Shown here piece by piece: positions 7,712 through 16,077 of a stretch of DNA of 49,971 bases. The translations under genes were made by a program, and so were the position numbers. The DNA comes from an uncultured Clostridia bacterium (lineage in GTDB: Bacteria > Bacillota > Clostridia > Christensenellales > Borkfalkiaceae): positions 1 through 49,971 of the forward strand of contig CANRLK010000008.1 in NCBI GenBank assembly GCA_947631465.1. Direction: 5' to 3'. Within the stretch, counting starts at the first letter, position 1, and every line of letters begins with the position of its first letter. The notes beneath the pieces were generated by a model. That model did no database searches. It had not been told where the DNA came from and worked only from the letters and a program-made list of their open reading frames with translations.

Positions 7712-9308
7712 ATTTATCCGTTTGCAGCTCAAATTGAAGTGGGGGCTCAACCGCAATAACAATAAGGCGAGCGCGGCGATGACGGCAGTCGCGGCGCTGT
7801 TTGCGGTCGCCATTGCCTTGGCGCTCGTGTATGTGCTGTCCTATGTGCTCAAAGCGAGCATTTCGGTCACCGTCAAACAGCTTGCACAGCTGTATCTGAC
7901 TCTCATTCTGTTGGGGCTTACCGTCGGAGCGACGGGCATGCAAATGAAGCGGCTGTACCGTCCCGCCGATCTTCTCATCACGGCGCGTTTTCCGCTCAGC
8001 CCGTTCAAGCGTTTCCTCGGGTATTTGGTGCTCAATTACATCGATCTTACCATCTATTCGGCGATCTTGCTTTTGCCCGTCATGATCGTGTTCGGCGTCT
8101 GCATGAAGTGCATTTCGGCGATGTATCTCTTGGGGGTACTTCTCGGGGTCTTGATCATGCCGATGATCCCGTTCGTGCTGTCGATCTTTCTCGCGATCCC
8201 CGCGGTCTTTCTCTCGTCGCTCTTGGAGCGGCACGGCGTGCTGCGGCTCATCGTCTTTGTGGTGTTCCTCGTCGGCGCGTTCATTTTGTATGACTATCTT
8301 CTCACCGTCCTTGCGCAGTTCTTTATCCACCGCAATTGGGAGACGGGCACGCTCGAAATCTGGACGAAACTGCTCGAGTATTTGGACCGACCGTATAATC
8401 CCGCATATTATCTCGGGAATGTCATCTTCTTTGAAAACTTCTGGCTCGGGCTCGGGGTGATCTTGGGCGCGTTTGCGGCGCTGCTTGCGCTCGGCGTTGC
8501 CTTAGCGCGGGCGGTCTGCTCCAACTTTCAGGCAAAGGCGCTCGGCGGCGGGGACGGAATACCTCCGAAGCATTCCAAGCTCGACGGCTATAAAAGCGGC
8601 AGGGCGATCTTCCGTTACAGCCTTCGCGAGATCATGCGTACCAAGACCTATTCGTACTTTTATTTGGGCGTTGCGATCTCCACGCCCGTGATGGTGTTCT
8701 TCTGCAACCGTCTCGTGACGATGGTCGGCGAGGCGCAGATCGGCAGAGGCATCAATTTCGGCGCGTCCATGCTCGTCGTTGCCGTATTCATGGCGATGAT
8801 CTGCTCGTTCACGGCGACGGTTTTAAGCGTCGAAGGCAGAAACTTTTACATCACGAAGCTCGTGCCCGTCTCATACCGCAAACAGCTGCTCGTCAAGGGG
8901 CTTTTGAACGTCGGCGTGAGCGCGATCGCGCTTTTCATCAGCTTTTTCGTGCTCGGCGTTCTTAAATTTTTGAACGCGGCGGAGATGGGCGTGCTCCTCG
9001 GGACGCAGCTTCTTCTTGCCGTGGGGCTCGTGTTCAACGGCATCAATCTCAACCTTGCCAATCCCAATTTGAAGCCCAAGGCAAACGGCGAGGCGGAGGA
9101 GATCAACATCGCCTACATGCTGCTCATCGGGCTCGTCATTGCGGCGCTCTTTGGGGCGTGCAGCATCATCCTTCCGCGCGTCATGGAGAGCAGCGGTGCG
9201 CTTCTTTCTTATCTCTTGGCGGCGGGTGCGGCGCTTGTCTATGCGCTCATCAACTTCCTCGTGTTCTGGTTCACGGCGGAGAAAAAATATCAAAAGATCG
9301 AAGCGTAA
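7704..9308 (+). CDS. ABC exporter permease, multi-pass membrane protein
   Basis: A 534-residue protein with roughly twelve hydrophobic segments, starting with one at residues 27-52 and ending with one at 498-522. It overlaps the ATPase gene by 8 bases, as expected for the permease of the same complex. It resembles large EcsB/ABC-2 permeases in size and layout, but I see no signature motif. A soluble loop is apparent around residues 275-310. The next gene starts 15 bases later. Confidence 0.8.
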   Translation: MREFIRLQLKLKWGLNRNNNKASAAMTAVAALFAVAIALALVYVLSYVLKASISVTVKQLAQLYLTLILLGLTVGATGMQMKRLYRPADLLITARFPLSPFKRFLGYLVLNYIDLTIYSAILLLPVMIVFGVCMKCISAMYLLGVLLGVLIMPMIPFVLSIFLAIPAVFLSSLLERHGVLRLIVFVVFLVGAFILYDYLLTVLAQFFIHRNWETGTLEIWTKLLEYLDRPYNPAYYLGNVIFFENFWLGLGVILGAFAALLALGVALARAVCSNFQAKALGGGDGIPPKHSKLDGYKSGRAIFRYSLREIMRTKTYSYFYLGVAISTPVMVFFCNRLVTMVGEAQIGRGINFGASMLVVAVFMAMICSFTATVLSVEGRNFYITKLVPVSYRKQLLVKGLLNVGVSAIALFISFFVLGVLKFLNAAEMGVLLGTQLLLAVGLVFNGINLNLANPNLKPKANGEAEEINIAYMLLIGLVIAALFGACSIILPRVMESSGALLSYLLAAGAALVYALINFLVFWFTAEKKYQKIEA

Positions 9309-9323
9309 AGGGGAAACTAAGTT

Positions 9324-12300
9324 ATGAAAAAACTAATGACTTCAACCATCATCGTGCTGCCGCTCTTGATCCTCGCGATCATGCTCGTGAGCGGCGCGAT
9401 CATGAGCCTGATCACGCATATCTACGTCGAAAACGTCGAGTTCGTCCAAAACGACACGCTCGTGCTCGTCATGGAAAACGAATCGCTTCCGCCGAGCGAA
9501 CAGCTTCTCGTCAACGTCTTTCCGCTCAAAGCGGACAACCGCGACGTTTTCTATACGGTCGGGGACGAGTCCATCGCCGCCGTGGATGAAAACGGGGTCG
9601 TGACGGCAAAATTCTACGGCGAGACGTATATCACCGTCACGAGCGTGGAGAACAAGGCGGCGAGCGCACAGCGCAAGCTCATCATCACCGACAAGTCGGT
9701 GCATAAGATCGTCCTCGGCAGCGGGATCAAGACCGAAATGTACGAGGGCGAAACCCAATCGCTCTCGGTCAGCATCTATCCGCAGGAAGCGGAAAACCGC
9801 CTCATCCATTGGCAAAGCTCGGATGAGCGCATTCTCCATGTCGGCGAAAACGGCGTCATTCAGTCGGTCGGCGCGGGCAAGGCGACGGTCACCGCGATCT
9901 CGGACGACAACGAACAGGTCACCGACGGCATCGAGATCATGTGCTATAAGCAGGTAACGGGCGTTTCGTTCGACAAGTCCGTCGTCGTCACGTCGCTTGA
10001 TTCGAGCGTCTTCCCCGAAGTGAAACCCGTGCCCTCGGACGCGTTTGTCAAACTCGCCTATTCGAGCGGCGACGACAAGATCGCTTCGGTCGATCAAACG
10101 GGCAAGATCACCTTCCACAAGGCGGGCAAGGTGAAGATCTACGTCCATGCGACCGACTTCGGCGGCAAGATCATCGACGCTGCCAAGGAATACATCTCGA
10201 CGAACGGCTATTTTATCCCGCCGCTCTTTACGGTCAAGGACTATTCGGTCGACTATGACGACTACGGAACGGAAACGCCGCTTCCCGTCGAGTTTACGAT
10301 CGCGCCCGACGGGGCGTATCGGAAGGTCACGAGCATCGTCTGCGACCCCGCAGACCAGCTCGCCTTCGATGAATCGGCCATGACCTTCCGCTTTGCCAAG
10401 GAAATGCCCGTCGGCAAGACCTACGTCGACGTTATCGTGCATGCGACCGTCTACGACGCGGAAACCCACGACGTGACCGAAAAATATGAGGACAAATTCC
10501 GCGTCAACGTCTCGCGCGACGCGACAAACGTCGAGGCAAGTTATAACGGCACGGTCGCCGCCAATATTCAGACGAAACTCGACCGTCTGACCTTCACGAC
10601 GCTCAAAAGCGCCGAAGCGACGCTTGTCAACGTCTTAGTCTATCCCGAAAACCATACCAACACCATAAAGTATGAACTCATCGACGGGGAAAATATTGCC
10701 AAGATCGAAAACGGCGCGCTGTCGTTCTCGAAAGAAGGGACGGCGAAGGTCAAGATCAGTCTTTTGAACGCAAAGGGCGAGGAAACGGCGGCAATGGAGC
10801 TTTCCGTCACTTATACGCCGCCTGAACCCGGTGACGTCGAGGTCAAAGTACAAGAGCAGGGAAGTATCGTCCAAACCTCTCTCAACATTTTCGGGGAAGG
10901 CGAAAGCGCAAAGGACTCGGGCGTGATTTATTTCACAAAGCCCGCAGATACCGACGTCGAATATGCAGTCACGAAGGGGCAGGACATTGTCAAGCTCATC
11001 AAGCCCGAAGGCGAAGAGGGGAACTATAAGATCGAACCCTTGAAGGGCGGATTTGCGGAAGTGCAAATTACCGCGACGCAGAATACGCCGTCGGGATTGA
11101 TGCTTGCAGCGAGCGGGGAGCGCGTTTGGACGATTCAAGTGTATGTCGATCTCCCCGTCAAAGCCGAGGACTTCGAGATCACGTTCAATGGTCAGCCTTG
11201 CGCAAATACCTTCCGCACGAGCCTTGCAAAGGTGGGGTATCATGTTGAGCTTAAAGATCGCAATGGGTCATCGGAAGGGAAGGAACTGACCGTCACGCTT
11301 GCGAACAGCAGCGAAAAGGTCGGCGGGCACAGCCATTCGGGCGAAGTGATCTTCACGACGAGCGACGAGATCGCCTTCATGTTCGGCGTTTCCTATACCG
11401 ATCAAGTGCCAGAACAGCACAGAAAGGAAGGCGTGGGACTTGCCAGCGTGTCCCGCTCCGTCTCCACGACCCGCGGCAAGCTCGACGAAGCTCCCAAAAT
11501 CAAAAACGGCGAGCAAGAAATCGGCCTCGAAGAGCATTTGACCTTCGGGAACATCGGGGACACGATCACCTTGAAGGTCGAAGGACCTTATCATCCGTCC
11601 GACTTCGTGCTCCAAGATAATCTTCCGACGATTGTCGGGAATGAGTGTGTCACGGTGAAAGTCTCCGAGGACGGGACGATCACGCTCACGAGCACCGATC
11701 TTTGCGAAAATAAGGATATGATCCTCACGGTCGGCGGGGTGACGTTTAAGCTCATCGTTACGGTTCAGGCAAAGGCGGACAGGATTGCCGTCGTCTGCTG
11801 CGATCAAACGCTCGAAGAGGGGAAAACCTATCAGACCCTTTTGTCAAAGCTCACCTTCACGGTGACGATCGGAAGAGAGGACGGGAAAGATCCCACGAAT
11901 CCCAATGTTGAGTATCGAATCGGCGAGGAGGGCGCGTGGACGCTTGCCGTGTTGGTTGACGGAAAGATCACGCTTGAAATCAAAGACGGCGAAAGCACGA
12001 TTTACTTCCGTTCACAAGATGAGGGCGCAGACATCGATCTTAAATTCTCGAAAGTTAAACCCGATGATTTTGGGCTTCAGGTCAGCTATGTCGACGCGAA
12101 AGGGAATGAAGTCGTCATTGAGAAGATCGAGAGCGCGAAAGATGCGAAGCTTCGCACCTACGTCTTGCCCGCAGTCATTCAAAACCGCTTGCTCATGAAG
12201 GTCCTCTTGAATGAGGACTACCTCGGAAAATTCGGAACGGATGCCGATGATGACTTTAAGAACCTCTTTACGACCGAATTTGACGAAGAGAAGGACATCA

Positions 12301-14405
12301 CGATCACGCACGAAGCAATGTCGGGCACGATTATCCTGTCCTTTATGGCGCAGAGCTTTGAAAAGGACGTGGAGATCAAGTGCGGCGATGTGAAGATTAT
12401 CTTGCAGCTTGAGCGCGTCAATTTGGCGAGCGTCGAGCTCACGGGCTTTGACAGCGGGAAGGATTCGGACGTGTACCGCGGCTATCAACAAGTCCGCGTC
12501 TTTGCAAAGCACAGCGATTATGACGGCAAGCAGGTCGATTATTATAAAATTCCCTATCTTGCAGTCTCCGATATAGAGAAAAAGACCCCCGTTCCGCCCG
12601 AACATGTCCATTGGGAGATGAAAAAGGTCAAGGACGGAGAAGAGGACGAAGTTCTTGCGTCGCAGCGCGGCAAGGTCGTGACGGTCGGCGACAAGACGTA
12701 TAAGATCGTGCCCGAAGAGGGGAACGAGGGCGGCACAAGCTACGTCTTGGAAGATCAAGATGGCAAGATTGTCAGCGGACAAGAGGGGAAGAATCCCGAA
12801 AACATTCCTTGGGTGGATGTTTTCAGCGAGGCAGGGTTTTCGCGCATTTACTTCGGGAATTTCAAGGGTCTTTCCGAGGTGGACGTTCAAAACGACTACT
12901 TCGGCAACTTCGGCGAGAAGGAAGATTGGCAGAAGGTTGGACAGCAGCCCGACGATCAAAGCGGAAGAGATTTCAAAGCTTCCGAGGGCGCATACAGCTT
13001 TTTGCGGGTCGAGGCGGGGGACGGCGCGAAGGAGAGCTCCGTCAACGCGCACTTCAACTTCAACGTGCTTGAAGATGACACACTTGTGAATGTATTCAAC
13101 GCTACGGGATACTTCAATGCCAACCATAGAAATGTCGTTTTACACAACGATTTGTACGGCGAAGACGAACTGAGCGCAGACGCGCAGAAAGAGAGCGAAG
13201 CAAAGAGTAACGATTTGATCTTGAATCAAAGTGTAAGCGGGCAAAACGATAGCAACGTTACCAAAGATTCGATTTATGGCAACGGTTATCAAGTCAATAT
13301 AAAAGTGTTGAATGATACGATTGTCGGCAATAAGTTGAACAGCAATAAAGAGAATACGGCCAATGCAACGACTTTCGGCACACTGTATAATGTGACATTA
13401 AAGGGGAGAAACCCGCATACAGACATTAAACCCACGGAGGATAAGATATACTTCCTTCTTAACGGTGCGTATTATTCGGATATCCAATATTACAGCAAGT
13501 TAAATCCGAGCGGGAATACGCTGTGCCTGAAAAATACCGTACTGCGATATATTTCCAGCGCGGCAGTGCAGTTGTATAATCCTGGGAAAAAGGTGTATCT
13601 TGAAAATGTGGTTATGACGGAGTGTCTCAAAGGCGTTTCTATGGAGAACGCGAACTCCGATCAACACATGTATATCAGAGGATTCTGCGATGTGCTCAAT
13701 TATTTAAATACCCAAGGAATAAAAAACGGTATGGGTGCTTTGAATGGCGGTGGTGCAAGCATGGTTAGTATACTTCTTACTGAAAGCGATATGATACAGG
13801 CGTGCGATGACCATTTGGAATGGTTTGGCAAAGACGCTTCCTGGTATGCGAAGAATATGCAAAACAGGGGTAGATTTGTCAATTTTGCCGCCTTTATGCA
13901 AGTTGCAAGCAATACGGGATTTGAAACGTATTTCTGGCACGACGACGAGAAATATACTACGGAAAAGATCGGGGAAAGCATTTCTGGGAAAATCACGATC
14001 AGCATAATGGGATATAATATCAATGTCGTGTCATATGAAAATACCGTTGCAGACGACGGCGGGGTTGTCGGTGAAGACGGCAAATACGCCTCGCGCACGA
14101 TGAGTGAACTGTTCAGTGAGAAACGTGGTATTCGTCTGCTTTGCCAATATTTAGACAGCGAAACTAAAAACACCGAGCATATTCAATGGCACATAAACAA
14201 GGTGCACCGCGATACTTCGCTCATCGAAGGTTGGGAAGAAGATCATATCGAGGCATTGAAGCAATCGCTTATCAATGCAAAGGATAAAGGTTGGGACGGA
14301 GAATGGCCCGATGGGTCGAAGCTCGAAGATGCGTTGAATCCTTCCGCGGCGAATACAAAGGCGATCCTTCCGTCAAAGAGAAAGTTCGAAGAGAAAGGGG
14401 TTTGA
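9324..14405 (+). CDS. giant surface protein with Ig-like (Big_2) and beta-helix modules
   Basis: A 1693-residue protein with one N-terminal membrane anchor or signal segment (residues 8-34) and no LPXTG sorting motif. Residues about 40-300 hold repeated Big_2-like units (for example ESIAAVDENGVVTAKFYG, then a second copy ending VGAGKATVTAISD). The middle is a series of beta-rich repeats. Residues about 1310-1450 look like a right-handed beta-helix (short strands ending in N-G turns: YGNGYQVNIKVLNDTIVGN, LYNVTLKGRN, LKNTVLRYISS). From about base 13080 the DNA becomes AT-richer with different codon choice, suggesting an acquired C-terminal module. Placed 15 bases after an ABC permease in one operon. 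Likely a cell-envelope adhesin or glycan-interacting protein; function not established. Confidence 0.85.
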   Translation: MKKLMTSTIIVLPLLILAIMLVSGAIMSLITHIYVENVEFVQNDTLVLVMENESLPPSEQLLVNVFPLKADNRDVFYTVGDESIAAVDENGVVTAKFYGETYITVTSVENKAASAQRKLIITDKSVHKIVLGSGIKTEMYEGETQSLSVSIYPQEAENRLIHWQSSDERILHVGENGVIQSVGAGKATVTAISDDNEQVTDGIEIMCYKQVTGVSFDKSVVVTSLDSSVFPEVKPVPSDAFVKLAYSSGDDKIASVDQTGKITFHKAGKVKIYVHATDFGGKIIDAAKEYISTNGYFIPPLFTVKDYSVDYDDYGTETPLPVEFTIAPDGAYRKVTSIVCDPADQLAFDESAMTFRFAKEMPVGKTYVDVIVHATVYDAETHDVTEKYEDKFRVNVSRDATNVEASYNGTVAANIQTKLDRLTFTTLKSAEATLVNVLVYPENHTNTIKYELIDGENIAKIENGALSFSKEGTAKVKISLLNAKGEETAAMELSVTYTPPEPGDVEVKVQEQGSIVQTSLNIFGEGESAKDSGVIYFTKPADTDVEYAVTKGQDIVKLIKPEGEEGNYKIEPLKGGFAEVQITATQNTPSGLMLAASGERVWTIQVYVDLPVKAEDFEITFNGQPCANTFRTSLAKVGYHVELKDRNGSSEGKELTVTLANSSEKVGGHSHSGEVIFTTSDEIAFMFGVSYTDQVPEQHRKEGVGLASVSRSVSTTRGKLDEAPKIKNGEQEIGLEEHLTFGNIGDTITLKVEGPYHPSDFVLQDNLPTIVGNECVTVKVSEDGTITLTSTDLCENKDMILTVGGVTFKLIVTVQAKADRIAVVCCDQTLEEGKTYQTLLSKLTFTVTIGREDGKDPTNPNVEYRIGEEGAWTLAVLVDGKITLEIKDGESTIYFRSQDEGADIDLKFSKVKPDDFGLQVSYVDAKGNEVVIEKIESAKDAKLRTYVLPAVIQNRLLMKVLLNEDYLGKFGTDADDDFKNLFTTEFDEEKDITITHEAMSGTIILSFMAQSFEKDVEIKCGDVKIILQLERVNLASVELTGFDSGKDSDVYRGYQQVRVFAKHSDYDGKQVDYYKIPYLAVSDIEKKTPVPPEHVHWEMKKVKDGEEDEVLASQRGKVVTVGDKTYKIVPEEGNEGGTSYVLEDQDGKIVSGQEGKNPENIPWVDVFSEAGFSRIYFGNFKGLSEVDVQNDYFGNFGEKEDWQKVGQQPDDQSGRDFKASEGAYSFLRVEAGDGAKESSVNAHFNFNVLEDDTLVNVFNATGYFNANHRNVVLHNDLYGEDELSADAQKESEAKSNDLILNQSVSGQNDSNVTKDSIYGNGYQVNIKVLNDTIVGNKLNSNKENTANATTFGTLYNVTLKGRNPHTDIKPTEDKIYFLLNGAYYSDIQYYSKLNPSGNTLCLKNTVLRYISSAAVQLYNPGKKVYLENVVMTECLKGVSMENANSDQHMYIRGFCDVLNYLNTQGIKNGMGALNGGGASMVSILLTESDMIQACDDHLEWFGKDASWYAKNMQNRGRFVNFAAFMQVASNTGFETYFWHDDEKYTTEKIGESISGKITISIMGYNINVVSYENTVADDGGVVGEDGKYASRTMSELFSEKRGIRLLCQYLDSETKNTEHIQWHINKVHRDTSLIEGWEEDHIEALKQSLINAKDKGWDGEWPDGSKLEDALNPSAANTKAILPSKRKFEEKGV

Positions 14406-14409
14406 GAAG

Positions 14410-14456
14410 GACACCCCCTCAGTCACGCCAAGGCGTGACTGAGGGGGTGTCACCTT
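14410..14456. terminator. long bidirectional hairpin between convergent genes
   Basis: A perfect 20-base stem (14410-14429 with 14432-14451) with loop AA, then ACCTTATTTTT on the plus strand. It lies between the convergent giant gene and CBS gene and can serve both. Its half sequence CACCCCCTCAGTCACGC also occurs in the repeat islands at 44322 and, in variant form, at 49714 and 22880. Confidence 0.85.
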
Positions 14457-14460
14457 ATTT

Positions 14461-15165
14461 TTAATCCTCCAATAGTCCGTAGAGCATCGTCAGATCGTAT
14501 GCCGTCAATATGTTCACGATCGGCTCGCCCATCAACCCGTGCTCCGTGATGACGACCGCAAGCAGCTTCCGATTTGCCGTGAATGCGTCGATCGCATCCT
14601 GCACCGTGCTCTCCTGCCCCAATAGCGCGTAATACCGCGGAAAATCGTCGTCCCGAAGGATCTTATGGCAGGGCATCGACAAAAACTTGTCCATGTCCTC
14701 GCCGCGCTCCAACGCCTCGCCGAGGCTCTTGACAAGCCGTCGGTTGTTCACCATGCCGATAAACCGTCCGCTCCGATATACGGGCAAGTTCGAATAGCCC
14801 GTCCGCGATATGAGCAGCACCGCGTCCTCGACGGTCGCGCTCTCCGATATGCCCGTCGCGCCCTTCTCCTTGATGGTGTTCAGCTTGGGCGGCGCGGACA
14901 GAAGTTCCGAAATGTGCCTGACAAGCGCGGTGAACTCGTCGCTCGGCTCTGCGATGATCTGCTCCCGCGTGCTGTTATGCACGATCGCATTGCGCAGCCG
15001 CGCAAGCGTCATCAATTCTTCTTCATAGCGTTGGACGGTCTTATTGAGCTCGGCGCACCGCCGCACAAGATCCGAAAATTGCAAGTTTCCCTTGCCCTTA
15101 TAAATGACGCGAAGCCGCGCGTCGATGACATTATAGGCAGAGATGAGTTCGATCGCATTATTCAT
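14461..15165 (-). CDS. CBS-domain protein with HEPN-like N-terminal helical region
   Basis: A 234-residue cytoplasmic protein. Residues about 105-234 form a CBS pair (GYSNLPVYRSGRFIGMVNNRR; second unit STVQDAIDAF...VVITEHGLMGEPIVNILTAYDL), a module that usually binds adenine nucleotides. The N-terminal 90 residues are helical and contain RLRNAIVHN, matching the R-N-x3-H pattern of HEPN domains (about residues 57-63). The promoter should lie in the short gap before 15231 or be shared with the upstream minus-strand gene. Function unknown; nucleotide-sensing regulator is a reasonable inference. Confidence 0.75.
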   Translation of the reverse strand: MNNAIELISAYNVIDARLRVIYKGKGNLQFSDLVRRCAELNKTVQRYEEELMTLARLRNAIVHNSTREQIIAEPSDEFTALVRHISELLSAPPKLNTIKEKGATGISESATVEDAVLLISRTGYSNLPVYRSGRFIGMVNNRRLVKSLGEALERGEDMDKFLSMPCHKILRDDDFPRYYALLGQESTVQDAIDAFTANRKLLAVVITEHGLMGEPIVNILTAYDLTMLYGLLED

Positions 15166-15230
15166 GGCAAAATTATATCATACTTTTTCTCTTCTTGCAA
15201 CTTGCAAAGCGAGGTTTTTCGTTTCAGCCG

Positions 15231-15905
15231 TTAAAATTCCGTCCTGCGCCGTAAAAAGAACCCGCGCCGACGGGTCTCGACGATATGAAACTCCTGCATT
15301 TTTTCGAGCTCCAACACACACGGGCTTTTGGGCGAGGAAAACCGAAGTTTTCCCATGGGGTCGGCGGCTTGCGCATAGCCCAAAGCACACATGCACACAG
15401 GGATCCCGAAGAAAAACGCCCCCGCGCGGATGAGCGTGAGTTCCAAGCCCTCGTTGAGCGTCTCGAACACCGAGATCGCAAGATCTGCCCCGCACCGCGA
15501 GACCGTTTCGAGCATTTGCGGAAAATACAGATCTTCGGCGACGATCACCCCGAGCTTGCCCGCCTTCGTGTCATAGATCTTGATCCCCGCGCCGCAGCGG
15601 TATTCGCTCCCGTCGATGCGGTTGACCATGTCCGAAACGCCCAAGATCCTGCCTTTCTCCGCCACAACCGCAGACTTGCGCTTGATTCCTCTCGCATTCG
15701 TATAACACCCGCAGACAACGACGTTTTGTCCCATCTTCGAGAGGATCGCCACGTCTTCGAAAAGGCTGGTTTCGCCTTTGAGCTCCCGCTCATAACTCAC
15801 TTCCCCGAGACTTTGAAAGGGGAACACGGTCACGTCCGCGTTGCAGTCGGCGGGCTGTTCGCCGAGCGTCCCGTTTGTCACAAAACATATGCGCATACAA
15901 TCCAT
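15231..15905 (-). CDS. nitrilase-fold protein lacking the catalytic cysteine
   Basis: A 224-residue protein with the carbon-nitrogen hydrolase layout. The segment GVIVAEDLYFP aligns with the family's G-x3-C-x-D-L-x-F-P motif, but alanine sits where the nucleophilic Cys should be. The N-terminal Glu motif (FPE) reads FPFQ, so two of the three catalytic residues appear lost. The C-terminal GGADLAI-like strand is present as CGADLAISVFE. Start could be ATG 15905 or 15896; neither has a good ribosome site. It probably lacks amidase activity and may bind a ligand or regulate. Downstream is the CBS gene. Confidence 0.7.
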   Translation of the reverse strand: MDCMRICFVTNGTLGEQPADCNADVTVFPFQSLGEVSYERELKGETSLFEDVAILSKMGQNVVVCGCYTNARGIKRKSAVVAEKGRILGVSDMVNRIDGSEYRCGAGIKIYDTKAGKLGVIVAEDLYFPQMLETVSRCGADLAISVFETLNEGLELTLIRAGAFFFGIPVCMCALGYAQAADPMGKLRFSSPKSPCVLELEKMQEFHIVETRRRGFFLRRRTEF

Positions 15906-16015
15906 TTTATCGTCTTTTGGGTTTTTTTGTGCATTGCACCGCCTTCTTTTTTCCTTTCGGAGCGCGATTTCTCTTTTTCGACAGAGCTTTTCCCAAAAAA
16001 CCGCTGTAAATCGCT

Positions 16016-16043
16016 TTGAATTTTTTGGAAAATAAGGTAAAAT
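16016..16043 (+). promoter_or_regulatory. probable secA promoter
   Basis: TTGAAT (16016-16021), 16-base spacer, TAAAAT (16038-16043), 35 bases before the secA start. Confidence 0.65.
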
Positions 16044-16077
16044 ATAGAGGTGAAATTTTAACAATCGGAGTGACGCT

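Noticed and set aside
12012-13127. A 371-codon minus-strand frame inside the giant surface gene
   Set aside because: Its composition mirrors the plus-strand gene; no start site or family resemblance.
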